Below, one piece after another: positions 38,972-49,030 of a stretch of DNA of 64,000 nt. The stretch is from JAOUEA01 sp040511595 (GTDB lineage Bacteria > Actinomycetota > UBA4738 > HRBIN12). The stretch spans positions 26,278 to 90,277 of the forward strand of contig JBEVGU010000038.1 of the NCBI GenBank assembly GCA_040511595.1. The letters are read 5' to 3'. The notes below the pieces were generated by a model. That model saw nothing but the letters and a program-made list of their open reading frames with translations, had not been told where the DNA came from and ran no database searches. The position numbers and the translations under genes were made by a program. How positions within the stretch are numbered: position 1 is the first letter of the stretch; the number at the start of each line of letters is the position of its first letter.

Positions 38972-41478
38972 TGGAGCGGGGGTACGGGGGGCTCGAGAGC
39001 GAGCCACGAGGAACGATGAGGGTGGGTGAGTTGGCGAGCGCTAGCCCTCCGGAGCAGGAAGGCGTCACGCTCTCGATCGACGGGAAGGAGATCACCGTGC
39101 CCGAGGACACGTTGATCATCCGCGCCGCCGAGCAGGTCGGCGTCGAGATCCCCCGGTTCTGCGACCATCCGCTGCTCGAGCCGGTGGGCGCCTGCCGGCA
39201 GTGCTACGTCGAGATCGAGGGCCAGCGGAAGCTGTTCACTTCCTGCACGACGGCGGTGGCCCAAGGCATGGTCGTGCGGACTCAGAACACGAGCGACGTG
39301 GCGCACGAGGCGCAAGTCGCGAACCTCGAGTTCCTGCTGCTGAACCACCCGCTCGACTGCCCGATCTGCGACCGGGGCGGCGAGTGCCCCCTGCAGGACC
39401 AGACGCTCGCGTTCGGCCCGGGCGAGAGCCGCTACCGGGAGGCCAAGCGTGTCTACCCCAAGCCGCTGGCGCTCTCGCCGCTCGTGAACCTCGATCGGGA
39501 GCGGTGCGTGTTGTGCGCGCGATGCACCCGGTTCTGCGACGAGATCTCGGGCGACCGATTCATCGAGCTGTTCGCGAGGGGCGCCGCCGAACAGGTGGCG
39601 ATCGCGCCCGGCGAAGACTTCCGTTCACCGTTCAGCGGCAACACCGTGCAGATCTGTCCGGTCGGCGCCCTCACGTCCACCCCCTATCGGTTCGCGGCGC
39701 GCCCGTTCGATCTCTCCACGGTCGACACGGTCTGCCCCCACTGCAGCGCCGGCTGCAACATCAAACTCGACATGCGCCGAGGCGAGGTCGTGCGCCATCT
39801 CGCGCGAGACAACTACGACGTGAACGACGCGTGGCTGTGCGACAAGGGGCGATCCGCCTTCCGGTTCCCGGACTCGCCGGTGCGTGTCGCGATGCCGCTG
39901 ATCCGCGACCACGGGCTCGAGCCCGCCTCGTTCGGCGAGGTGCTCACCCGGGTCGCCGGGTGGACGGAGGGCAAGCGCGTCGCGATCCTCACCGGCGGTC
40001 GGCTGATGGACGAGGACTACTACGCGCTCTCGAAGCTGGCGCGCACGGTGTTCCGGACGAACGACCTGGATCACCGGCGCACGGCCGATGCCGGCGCGGC
40101 CGGTGCGGAGCGCCGGGCCGCATCGACCCCGATGGCCGTCACCTACAAGGACGTGGAACGAGCCGACGCGATCCTGCTGGTCGGCCTCGACGCCGAGCAA
40201 GAAGTGCCGATCCTGCACCTGCGGCTGCGCAAAGCCGCCCGTCGCGGGGCTCGGATCTGGGTGCTGCACCCTCGGCGCACCCGTCTGCACGATGTCGCGA
40301 CGCACGTGCTCTGCGCCCCCGGCGACGAGGCTCGCCTGCTCGCGGGAGGTTCGGACCCGACGCTCGACGAGGCGCTGACCGCGATCCGCGAGGCGGGTGC
40401 CGCGGCGGTCGTGCTCGCGGGCGAGCGGACTGGGGCGGCCGACGCCGCGATGGCGGCGGCCGATGCCGCCGGCGCGCGTTTCCAGTACGTCACACGGCGG
40501 GCGAACGACCGCGGGGCGCTGCTCGCGGGTGTGCACCCTGCGCTGCTGCCCGGTGGGCGGTCCATCGACGAGGTCGACGACGTCGAGCGCGCCTGGGGTC
40601 CATTGATGAACCGGGAGCCTGGCCGCGACACGATCGGCATCCTGCGGGCGTGTGCCGATCGTGAGGTCGACGTTCTGCTCCTGGTCGGCGTCGACCCGCT
40701 CCGCGACGTGCCCGACGCTCTCCTCGTGACCCGGGCGCTCGACAACGTGCCCGTCAAGATCGTGCAGTCGCTCGAGCTCGGCTCGCTCGAGCCCTTCGCC
40801 GACGCGTTCCTGCCGGCGAGCGCCTTCCTCGAGAAGGACGGGCACGTCTCGACGTGGGAGGGCCGCGGTCAGCGTCTGCGCGCGATCCGTGGACGCGACG
40901 GCATCAGCCTCGCGGACTGGGAGATCCTCGCGAGCATGGCGCTCGCGTGCGGCGGCGACCTCGGGTTCGAGACGCTCGACGAGCTGCACGAGGAGATGGG
41001 GCGGCTGGTGGGGCCGCGCGAGGAGGCCCAGAACTCCGCCGAAGCCACTGTCGACCCCGCCGCGGACGAGCCGGCCCCGGACAAGCCCGTCGCGGGGGAG
41101 GGCATGCTGCTGTTCACGTATCCCTTGCTCGTCGACGACGGACGGCTGTCCGAGCGGGCCGACGAGCTGAAGGCCGCGCTCGGCGAAAAGCCGTTCGTCG
41201 AGGTGCACCCGTCCGACGCGTCGACCCTCGGGCTCACCGACGGCGGCGGGGCGAGCGTTCGCACCGACGCCGGGGCGGCAGAGCTGCCCGTCCGTGTCAC
41301 CGAGCACGTCGCCGTCGGCGCGGCGTTCGTGCCCTTCAACCAGCCCGGCCTGGCGACGAACACCTTGCTGTCGGGACGGATGGTCGCTCGGGCGACGATC
41401 GAGCCGGTGGGGCCGGCCGAGCCTGCGGTGGGTGCCGACGCCGTAGTGGAACCGGCCTCGGTCGGGAGCGAGGGCTGA
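38971..41478 (+). CDS. nuoG: NADH-quinone oxidoreductase subunit G (operon 1)
   Basis: 835 residues from ATG 38971, overlapping nuoF. Iron-sulfur set: [2Fe-2S] RFCDHPLLEPVGACRQCYVE plus later Cys; LNHPLDCPICDRGGECPLQD (N5 with His); RCVLCARCTRFCDE (N4); and an extra N7 site VCPHCSAGCNI with Cys in DAWLCDKGR, found in only some bacterial NuoG. The rest is a molybdopterin-oxidoreductase-like domain without cofactor evidence and a C-terminal barrel ending in an acidic tail. Links NuoF to the NuoB/I chain. Confidence 0.95.
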   Translation: MERGYGGLESEPRGTMRVGELASASPPEQEGVTLSIDGKEITVPEDTLIIRAAEQVGVEIPRFCDHPLLEPVGACRQCYVEIEGQRKLFTSCTTAVAQGMVVRTQNTSDVAHEAQVANLEFLLLNHPLDCPICDRGGECPLQDQTLAFGPGESRYREAKRVYPKPLALSPLVNLDRERCVLCARCTRFCDEISGDRFIELFARGAAEQVAIAPGEDFRSPFSGNTVQICPVGALTSTPYRFAARPFDLSTVDTVCPHCSAGCNIKLDMRRGEVVRHLARDNYDVNDAWLCDKGRSAFRFPDSPVRVAMPLIRDHGLEPASFGEVLTRVAGWTEGKRVAILTGGRLMDEDYYALSKLARTVFRTNDLDHRRTADAGAAGAERRAASTPMAVTYKDVERADAILLVGLDAEQEVPILHLRLRKAARRGARIWVLHPRRTRLHDVATHVLCAPGDEARLLAGGSDPTLDEALTAIREAGAAAVVLAGERTGAADAAMAAADAAGARFQYVTRRANDRGALLAGVHPALLPGGRSIDEVDDVERAWGPLMNREPGRDTIGILRACADREVDVLLLVGVDPLRDVPDALLVTRALDNVPVKIVQSLELGSLEPFADAFLPASAFLEKDGHVSTWEGRGQRLRAIRGRDGISLADWEILASMALACGGDLGFETLDELHEEMGRLVGPREEAQNSAEATVDPAADEPAPDKPVAGEGMLLFTYPLLVDDGRLSERADELKAALGEKPFVEVHPSDASTLGLTDGGGASVRTDAGAAELPVRVTEHVAVGAAFVPFNQPGLATNTLLSGRMVARATIEPVGPAEPAVGADAVVEPASVGSEG

Positions 41479-42611
41479 TGGACTGGGTCGACTGGGCGAT
41501 CCTGGTGGTGCGGGTCGTGATCGTCTTCTTCGCCCTGCTGATCTCGGTGATGCTCTACATCTGGATGGAACGCAAGGTGATCGCCGACATGCAGACGCGG
41601 GTCGGACCGATGCGGGCCGGCCCTCGCGGCGTGCTGATCACGCTGGCCGACGGCATCAAGCTCTTCTTCAAGGAAGGCATCATCCCGACCGCCGCCGATC
41701 GCCCCGTGTACGCGATCGCGCCGATCCTCGCGATGTTCCCGGGGTTCCTGGCGTTCTGCGTGATCCCGTTCGGCACCGAGATCACGCTGTTCGGGCGCGA
41801 GATCCCGTTCCAGCTCGCCGACCCGAACATCGGCATCCTCTGGATCCTGGCGATGACGTCGATCTCGGTCTACGGCGTGGTGTTGGCGGGCTGGTCGAGC
41901 GGGTCGAACTATCCGCTGCTCGGGGCCGTGCGCTCCAGCGCGCAGATGGTCTCCTACGAAGTCGGCATGGGGCTCGCGCTCGTCGCGGTCCTGATGTACA
42001 GCGGCTCGCTCCGCTTGAGCGAGGTGGTCGCGTCGCAGGGCACGGTCTGGAACGTGATCCCGCAGTTCCCGGCGTTCATGGTGTTCCTGATCGGCGCGAT
42101 CGCCGAGACGAACCGGCCGCCGTTCGACCTGGCCGAGGCCGAGACGGAGCTGGTGGCCGGCTTCCACACGGAGTACTCCGGCATCAAGTTCGCGATGTTC
42201 TTCCTGGGCGAGTACGTGAGCACCGTGACCGTCGCGGCGGTCATCGTCACGCTGTTCCTCGGCGGGTGGCGCGGATGGTGGCCCTTCGACGGCGCCGTGG
42301 CGTGGGTCGGCCCGTTCCTCTGGTTCGTGGTGAAGGTCACCGCCGTGATCTACGTCATGATCCTGGTGCGCGCGTCGCTGCCCCGCATGCGCTACGACCG
42401 GTTGATGAACTTCGGATGGAAGGTGCTCATCCCGTTCGGCCTGCTGTGGGTGATGATCACCGGCGTCGTCGTGGTGCTGCCCCAGGAGTACGGCAACCGT
42501 GGGCGCTACATCGCCGCGGCCGTGATCGTCGGGGTCGCGGCGCTCGCGACCCTCGTGGCGCCGGCGTTCTCGCGCGTCCGTGCGTCCGATCGGGAGGAGG
42601 TGAGCGCATGA
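41478..42611 (+). CDS. nuoH: NADH-quinone oxidoreductase subunit H (operon 1)
   Basis: 377 residues, about eight to nine membrane helices. Canonical loops: RVGPMRAGPRGVLITLADGIKLFFKE and AETNRPPFDLAEAETELVAG followed by FHTEYSG, all acidic residues of the quinone/E-channel intact. Heel of the membrane arm. Use as the reference against the divergent NuoH of the second operon. Confidence 0.96.
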   Translation: MDWVDWAILVVRVVIVFFALLISVMLYIWMERKVIADMQTRVGPMRAGPRGVLITLADGIKLFFKEGIIPTAADRPVYAIAPILAMFPGFLAFCVIPFGTEITLFGREIPFQLADPNIGILWILAMTSISVYGVVLAGWSSGSNYPLLGAVRSSAQMVSYEVGMGLALVAVLMYSGSLRLSEVVASQGTVWNVIPQFPAFMVFLIGAIAETNRPPFDLAEAETELVAGFHTEYSGIKFAMFFLGEYVSTVTVAAVIVTLFLGGWRGWWPFDGAVAWVGPFLWFVVKVTAVIYVMILVRASLPRMRYDRLMNFGWKVLIPFGLLWVMITGVVVVLPQEYGNRGRYIAAAVIVGVAALATLVAPAFSRVRASDREEVSA

Positions 42612-43147
42612 CCGAGAGGGACGAGCCGCACGGTGCCCGGGAGCAGCCGGCCGACGAGCCCCAGCAGGGCGACCAGGGAGCCTGGGACGCGGCCGTGGCG
42701 ATCGGCAAGGGTATGGCCACGGTCTTCAAGCAGACCTTCCGCCCCGACAACACCGAGCGCTACCCCCAGGAGATCGCGCCGAACCCCCCGCGAGCGCACA
42801 CCGGTCGTCACCGACTCAACAAGCACGATGACGGCCTCGAGAAGTGCATCGGGTGCGAGCTGTGCGCCTTCGCCTGTCCCGCCGACGCGATCTGGGTCGA
42901 GGGGGCGGACAACGATCCCGAGCACCCCACGAGTCCGGGAGAGCGCTACGCGAAGGACTACCAGATCAACTACCTCCGCTGCATCATGTGCGGGCTCTGC
43001 GTCGAAGCCTGCCCCACGCGAGCGCTGACCCTCACCGACTACTACGAGCTGGCGTTCACGAGTCGCGAAGAGGCGATCTGGACGAAGGAACAGCTGCTCG
43101 AGCCCCCTCCCCCCCTGGGCACAGATCCCGCGGACCGGGAGGGCTAG
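42608..43147 (+). CDS. nuoI: NADH-quinone oxidoreductase subunit I (operon 1)
   Basis: 179 residues. Two [4Fe-4S] motifs CIGCELCAFACP and CIMCGLCVEACP (N6a/N6b), preceded by an amphipathic TVFKQTFRP helix and a ~30-residue Gln/Asp-rich N-terminus. Passes electrons toward NuoB. Overlaps nuoH by 4 nt. Confidence 0.95.
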   Translation: MTERDEPHGAREQPADEPQQGDQGAWDAAVAIGKGMATVFKQTFRPDNTERYPQEIAPNPPRAHTGRHRLNKHDDGLEKCIGCELCAFACPADAIWVEGADNDPEHPTSPGERYAKDYQINYLRCIMCGLCVEACPTRALTLTDYYELAFTSREEAIWTKEQLLEPPPPLGTDPADREG

Positions 43148-43152
43148 GCAGG

Positions 43153-43802
<650 letters not shown>

Positions 43803-43806
<4 letters not shown>

Positions 43807-44108
43807 GGACCCCCATCGCCTACTTCCTGCTGCTGTCCGCGATCCTGTTCGCCCTCGGCTCTATGACGGTGTTGCTGCGCCGCAACGCATTGCGCATCTT
43901 CATGGGGGTCGAGCTCCAGCTGAACGCCGTGAACCTCTCGCTCGTGGCGTTCTCCCGCATGCACCTTGAGCTCGACGGGCAGATCCTGGCGTTCTTCTCG
44001 ATGGTCGTGGCCGCCGCCGAGGTGGTGGTGGGGCTCGCAATCATCGTCGCGGTGGTCCGACGAACGTCCACCACCGTCGTGGACCGAGCGGATGTGTTGC
44101 GCGGATGA
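43803..44108 (+). CDS. nuoK: NADH-quinone oxidoreductase subunit K (operon 1)
   Basis: 101 residues, three membrane helices with the conserved glutamates in FMGVELQLNAVNL and AAAEVVVGLAIIV, needed for proton transfer. ND4L equivalent. Overlaps nuoJ and nuoL by 4 nt each. Confidence 0.95.
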
Positions 44109-46021
44109 TCGAGCTGATCGGCCTCGCGATCGCGCTCCCGCTCGGCGCGGCCGGCGTGAACCTGCTGTTCGGCAATCCTCTGTGGGCGTGGACGGCCCGA
44201 GGAACGGGCCGAGGAACGGGCCAAGGAGCGGGCTGGTTCGCGACCGCCGCGATGGCCGCGGCGTTCGCGGTGGCGCTCGGGGCGTTGTTGGAGCTGCTCT
44301 CGCTCCCCCCCGATGAACGCACCCAGGTGGTCACCGTAGTGGAGTGGATCCGCGCGGGCGCGGTGAGCGTCTCGCTCAACCTGCGCGTCGACCCCCTCTC
44401 GATCACGATGGCCCTGGTGGTCACGGGCGTCGGGACGCTGATCCACCTCCACGCGATCGGGTACATGGGGAACGACCCGCGGCCGGCCCGGTTCTTCGGA
44501 TACATGAACCTGTTCTGCGCCTTCATGCTGGCGCTCGTCCTCGCGAACGATTTCCTGTTGCTCTACCTCGGCTGGGAAGGCGTCGGCCTCTGCTCGTACC
44601 TGCTCATCGGGTTCTGGAGCGAGCGTCCCGAGGCGGCGAACGCGGCGAAGAAGGCGTTCATCACGACCCGCATCGGGGACGTGTTGCTGTTGCTGGGGCT
44701 GTTCGCGATGTGGGTGCACTTCGGATCGTTCGACTTCGACACGGTGCTCGGCGCCGAGGGATCGCTGCCCGAGATCGCCACGGGCACCGCCAGCGCGATC
44801 TCGCTCTTGCTGTTGGGCGGTGCGGTCGGCAAGTCGGCACAGCTGCCGCTCCACGTCTGGCTGCCCGACGCCATGGCCGGACCCACTCCCGTGTCGGCCC
44901 TGATCCACGCCGCCACGATGGTCACGGCGGGCGTCTACCTCGTCGTGCGGTCGCACGCGCTCTTCGAGGTCTCGGGCACCGCGCTCGACGTCGTGGCTGT
45001 GGTGGGGCTCGCGGGGGCGATCTACGGAGGCCTAGGGTCGCTCGGCCAGTACGACATGAAGCGAGCGCTCGCGTACTCGACGATGTCGCAGCTGGGGTTC
45101 ATGTTTCTCGCGGCCGGGCTCGGCCTGTATCCGATCGCGATCTCCCTGCTGGTCGCTCACGCCTTCTACAAGGCCTTGTTGTTCCTCTCGTCGGGCAATG
45201 TGATGCACGGCCTGCACGACGAGATCGACGTGCGGCGGCTCGGGGGCCTGCAGCGCGACATGCCCTGGACGACCGCGCTGTTCGCCGCCGGCGCGCTCGC
45301 GCTCTCCGGACTGCCCCCGTTCAGCGGGTTCTTCACCAAGGACTCGATCTTCGAGCTCGCGAGCCACGACGGCGAGGTGTGGGCGTACGTGCTCGGGTCG
45401 CTCGCCGCGATGCTCTCGGCCTGGTACATCGCTCGGTTGGTGTTCCAGGCGTTCATCGGCCGCCGGCGATACAAGGGCCACGCGCACGAGGCGTCGCCGG
45501 TGATGCTGGCGCCGCTGGTCGTGCTGGCGGTGGGCGCGCTGTTCGCGGGGCTCGCGCTCGCCTCGACCCCCGAGGGGCGACTCGCGGTGTTCCTCGAGCC
45601 GACCCTCGGCCCCGTGTCGGAGGGCCACGCCGGTCCCTCCACCGGGGTCCTGATCGCGATCTCCGTCATCGTGACCGTCATCGGCATCGGGATCGCCTGG
45701 CGCCTCTACCGTCCCTCGCAGGACGAGCGGTGGATCTCGTTCCCCGAACGCGAGCCCGGCATGGCGGGCGCGCTCGGCCACGCCTTCTACATCGATGACC
45801 TCTATGCGTGGGTGGTGAGCAACGTCGCCCTTCGAGGAGCCGCCGCCCTGGAGTGGTTCGACCGCACCGTGATCGACGGCGCGGTCAACGGGGTCGGACG
45901 GCTCGTGAGGCGGGCCGCCGGCCTCGCGCCCGTCTGGCAGTCGGGCAAGGTCCGCCGATACGCGTTGTCGTTGCTCGCCGGGGCCGCCGTGCTGCTCCTG
46001 TTCGCGGTGGTGAGGATCTAG
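44105..46021 (+). CDS. nuoL: NADH-quinone oxidoreductase subunit L (operon 1)
   Basis: 638 residues, antiporter-like proton pump. Key charges: Glu in YLGWEGVGLCSYLLIGFW, Lys in GAVGKSAQLPLHVWLPDAMA, His/Lys in AHAFYKALLFL and KDSIFE. The C-terminal lateral helix passes through WFDRTVIDGAVNG before a last TM helix. Distal end of the membrane arm. Confidence 0.96.
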   Translation: MIELIGLAIALPLGAAGVNLLFGNPLWAWTARGTGRGTGQGAGWFATAAMAAAFAVALGALLELLSLPPDERTQVVTVVEWIRAGAVSVSLNLRVDPLSITMALVVTGVGTLIHLHAIGYMGNDPRPARFFGYMNLFCAFMLALVLANDFLLLYLGWEGVGLCSYLLIGFWSERPEAANAAKKAFITTRIGDVLLLLGLFAMWVHFGSFDFDTVLGAEGSLPEIATGTASAISLLLLGGAVGKSAQLPLHVWLPDAMAGPTPVSALIHAATMVTAGVYLVVRSHALFEVSGTALDVVAVVGLAGAIYGGLGSLGQYDMKRALAYSTMSQLGFMFLAAGLGLYPIAISLLVAHAFYKALLFLSSGNVMHGLHDEIDVRRLGGLQRDMPWTTALFAAGALALSGLPPFSGFFTKDSIFELASHDGEVWAYVLGSLAAMLSAWYIARLVFQAFIGRRRYKGHAHEASPVMLAPLVVLAVGALFAGLALASTPEGRLAVFLEPTLGPVSEGHAGPSTGVLIAISVIVTVIGIGIAWRLYRPSQDERWISFPEREPGMAGALGHAFYIDDLYAWVVSNVALRGAAALEWFDRTVIDGAVNGVGRLVRRAAGLAPVWQSGKVRRYALSLLAGAAVLLLFAVVRI

Positions 46022-47566
46022 ATGGACGTCCCGTGGCTGACCCTCGTGATCGTGGCGCCGCTCGTGGGCGTGCCGGTGCTCTTCGCGTGGCGCGCAATCC
46101 CCGACGGAGCCGCGCGCTGGGTGGCCCTGGGCGCCTCCCTCCTCGCGTTCGCGGTCTCGGTGGGCATGCTGATGAACTTCGACACGGGCGAGCCCGGGTT
46201 CCAGATGATCTCGAAGCACCCATGGGTCGAGTCGCTCGGGCTGTCGTGGTTCGTCGGCGTCGACGGCTTCTCGCTCTGGCTCGTGATCGTGACCACGTTC
46301 CTGTTCCCGATCGCGATCGCCGCGTCGTGGAGGGTCGACCATCAGGTGCGGCGCTACATGGCGATGGCGCTGTTCCTCGAGACCGTGATCGTCGGCGCGT
46401 TCCTCTCGCTGGACCTGCTCGTGTTCTTCCTGTTCTTCGAGGCGCTGCTGTTCCCGATGTACTACATCATCGGCGTGTGGGGATCGAAGCGGCGCGTGTA
46501 CGCCGCGACGAAGTTCCTGCTGTACACGATGTTCGGCTCGGCGTTCCTGCTCGTCGGCATCCTGGTCCTCTACGTCGAGTCGGGGAACCAGCTCGGTCGG
46601 TCGACCTTCGACCTCACGGCGCTGGAGCACGTGCAGCTGTCGACGGGCGTCGGGAGGTGGTTGTTCCTCGCGTTCTTCATCGGCTTCGCGGTGAAGGTGC
46701 CGGTCTGGCCCCTGCACACGTGGCTGCCCGACGCTCACACCGAGGCACCGACGAAGGGCTCGGTGGTGCTGGCCGCGATCCTGTTGAAGACCGGTCCCTA
46801 CGGCATGTTGCGGTTCAACCTCGATCTGTTCCCCGAGGCGTCGCGCTACTTCGCGTTCTCCATCGAGATCCTGGCGGTGGTCGGCATCATCTACGGCGCG
46901 ATCGTGGCGATGATGCAGACCGATATCAAGCGCCTGATCGCCTACTCGTCGGTGAGCCACATGGGGCTGATCGTGCTGGGCATCTTCGCCTTTACCGCCG
47001 AGTCGATGGACGGCGCGGTGCTGCAGATGGTGAACCACGGGCTGTCGACGGGCATGCTCTTCCTGGTGTTCGGCATGCTCTACGAGCGCACGCACACCCG
47101 TGAGATCGTCGATCTGGGCGGCATCGTGCAGGTCACGCCGTGGCTCGCGGGCGCGTACATGGTCGCGCTGCTCTCGTCGATCGGTCTGCCCGGGCTCAAC
47201 AACTTCGTCGGCGAGTTCCTCGTGCTGCTCGGCACGTTCTCGGTCGACCGAGCGCTCGCGGCGATCGCGATCGTGGGGGTGATCCTCTCCGCGATCTACA
47301 TGCTCTGGTCCTACCAGCGAACGTTCCAAGGGTCGTTGAAGGAGCGATGGGGGTCGCTGCCCGACCTCTCGTGGCGCGAGGGCGCGATCGTCGTGCCGAT
47401 CGTCGCGGCGATGCTGTGGATCGGCCTGCATCCCTCCCCGGTGCTCGAGCGCTTGCGACCGACCTCCGAGCAGGTCTCGGAGCGGATGCGCACCGTGGAG
47501 GTCGGCCAGCCGGTCCAGCCATCGGTCGAGGCGGCCGACGCGAGCGGCGGGGGAGCGGCACCGTGA
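46022..47566 (+). CDS. nuoM: NADH-quinone oxidoreductase subunit M (operon 1)
   Basis: 514 residues starting immediately after the nuoL stop. Fourteen-helix antiporter-like subunit: Glu in FFLFFEALLFPMYYIIGVWG, Lys in GFAVKVPVWPLHTWLPDAH, and TEAPTKGSVVLAAILLKTG. All pump residues are present. C-terminal ~35 residues are soluble and Ala/Glu-rich. Overlaps nuoN by 4 nt. Confidence 0.96.
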   Translation: MDVPWLTLVIVAPLVGVPVLFAWRAIPDGAARWVALGASLLAFAVSVGMLMNFDTGEPGFQMISKHPWVESLGLSWFVGVDGFSLWLVIVTTFLFPIAIAASWRVDHQVRRYMAMALFLETVIVGAFLSLDLLVFFLFFEALLFPMYYIIGVWGSKRRVYAATKFLLYTMFGSAFLLVGILVLYVESGNQLGRSTFDLTALEHVQLSTGVGRWLFLAFFIGFAVKVPVWPLHTWLPDAHTEAPTKGSVVLAAILLKTGPYGMLRFNLDLFPEASRYFAFSIEILAVVGIIYGAIVAMMQTDIKRLIAYSSVSHMGLIVLGIFAFTAESMDGAVLQMVNHGLSTGMLFLVFGMLYERTHTREIVDLGGIVQVTPWLAGAYMVALLSSIGLPGLNNFVGEFLVLLGTFSVDRALAAIAIVGVILSAIYMLWSYQRTFQGSLKERWGSLPDLSWREGAIVVPIVAAMLWIGLHPSPVLERLRPTSEQVSERMRTVEVGQPVQPSVEAADASGGGAAP

Positions 47567-49008
47567 TCGAGACCCCGCGCATCGAGCTGATCCCGATCCT
47601 CCCCGTGCTCATCCTGTTCGGTGGCGGCGTCGTGGCGCTGCTCGGCGCCGCCTTCGCCCGGCGCACGGCGCAGACCCCGTTCCTCTTCTTCACCGTCGCC
47701 GTGCTGGCGGGCACCGCCGCGGCCTCGCTCTTCCTGTGGGATCGTCCGGCCGCGACGGCGATGCAGGGCATGGTCAGCGTCGATCGCCTCGCCGTGATCG
47801 CCACGCTCGCGCTCTGCGGCATCGGGGCATACGGCGCCTACCTCGGGTTCCACTACTTCGAGGCCGACGCGGCGCGTCGCAACGAGTTCTACGCCCTGCT
47901 GCTGTTCGCCCTGGGCGGCATGGCGTTGCTCGCGCAGGCGGCCGATCTGATCGTGGTCTTCCTCGCGGTCGAGGTGCTCTCGCTCGCCCTGTACGTGCTG
48001 ACGGCGCTCACCTTCCGTCGCGGCCCGACCGAGGCGTCGGTCAAGTACTTCCTGCTCGGCGCGTTCGCCTCGGCGTTCCTGCTCTACGGCGTGGCCATGA
48101 GCTACGGAGCGGCGGCGACGACCAGCATCCAGGGGCTAGCGCGTGCGCTCGCCGGAACGACCGGAAGCCAGGCGCTCGCGGTGGTGGGCGCGATGCTGCT
48201 GCTCGTCGGGTTCGGATTCAAGGTCTCGCTCGTGCCGTTCCATATGTGGACGCCGGACGTCTACCAGGGGGCGCCCAGCCCGGTCACCGCGTTCATGTCC
48301 GCGGCAACCAAGGTCGCCGTCTTCGTCGGGCTCGTGCGCGTGCTCGACGTCGCATTCGTGGCCCTGCAGTGGGACCTGCGGCCGGCGGTCGCGGCGCTCT
48401 CGGCCGTCTCGATGGTCGTGGGCAGCGTGCTCGCGATCGCGCAGACCGATGTGAAGCGCATGCTGGCGTACTCGAGCGTCGCGCATGCAGGCTTCATTTT
48501 GTCGGCGTTCGTCCTCCCCGGACGCGAGGGCATCTCCGCCGCGCTGTTCTACCTGATCATCTACAGCCTCTCGGTGATCGGGGCCTTCGGCGTCGTGATG
48601 TTGATCTCCGGCGGCATCGCCGAGCAGACCGGGTTCGAACGCTTCTACGGGCTCGGACGGCGTCAGCCCGTGCTCGCCGCGTTGCTCACGCTGTTCCTCC
48701 TCTCGCTCGCGGGCATCCCCCCCACGGCGGGACTGATCGCCAAGGCGCTGGTCCTCGGAGCGGCGACGAGGGCCGGATACTGGCCACTCGCGCTGATCGG
48801 CGTCCTCGCCGCTGTGGTCGGCGCGTTCTTCTACCTGCGCGTCGTCGCGATCATGGCGATGCGAGAGCCCGAAGGTGACGACGTCGCCGACCCGGCGCCC
48901 CTTCCGAGGCTGGTGCTCGCGGTGCCCGCGGTCGCGGTCGTGGCGCTGGGTATCGTGCCGGGTGTGATCGTGCCGTTCCTCCAGGAAGCGGGGGTGCTCA
49001 CATGGTGA
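47563..49008 (+). CDS. nuoN: NADH-quinone oxidoreductase subunit N (operon 1)
   Basis: 481 residues from GTG 47563. Antiporter-like subunit with Glu in FLAVEVLSLALYVL, Lys in GFGFKVSLVPFHMWTPDVYQ, the TM8 Lys in FMSAATKVAVF and the TM12 Lys in TAGLIAKALVL. Complete set of pump residues, in contrast to NuoN of operon 2. Last nuo gene of operon 1. Confidence 0.95.
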   Translation: MIETPRIELIPILPVLILFGGGVVALLGAAFARRTAQTPFLFFTVAVLAGTAAASLFLWDRPAATAMQGMVSVDRLAVIATLALCGIGAYGAYLGFHYFEADAARRNEFYALLLFALGGMALLAQAADLIVVFLAVEVLSLALYVLTALTFRRGPTEASVKYFLLGAFASAFLLYGVAMSYGAAATTSIQGLARALAGTTGSQALAVVGAMLLLVGFGFKVSLVPFHMWTPDVYQGAPSPVTAFMSAATKVAVFVGLVRVLDVAFVALQWDLRPAVAALSAVSMVVGSVLAIAQTDVKRMLAYSSVAHAGFILSAFVLPGREGISAALFYLIIYSLSVIGAFGVVMLISGGIAEQTGFERFYGLGRRQPVLAALLTLFLLSLAGIPPTAGLIAKALVLGAATRAGYWPLALIGVLAAVVGAFFYLRVVAIMAMREPEGDDVADPAPLPRLVLAVPAVAVVALGIVPGVIVPFLQEAGVLTW

Positions 49009-49030
49009 GCCATCTCGGACGGAGCGCGCC

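Noticed and set aside
45032..47431. Long minus-strand ORF (about 800 codons) opposite nuoL-nuoM
   Set aside because: Rich in His, Arg, Asp and Glu with no domain; it is the antisense shadow of GC-rich plus-strand genes whose families are certain.
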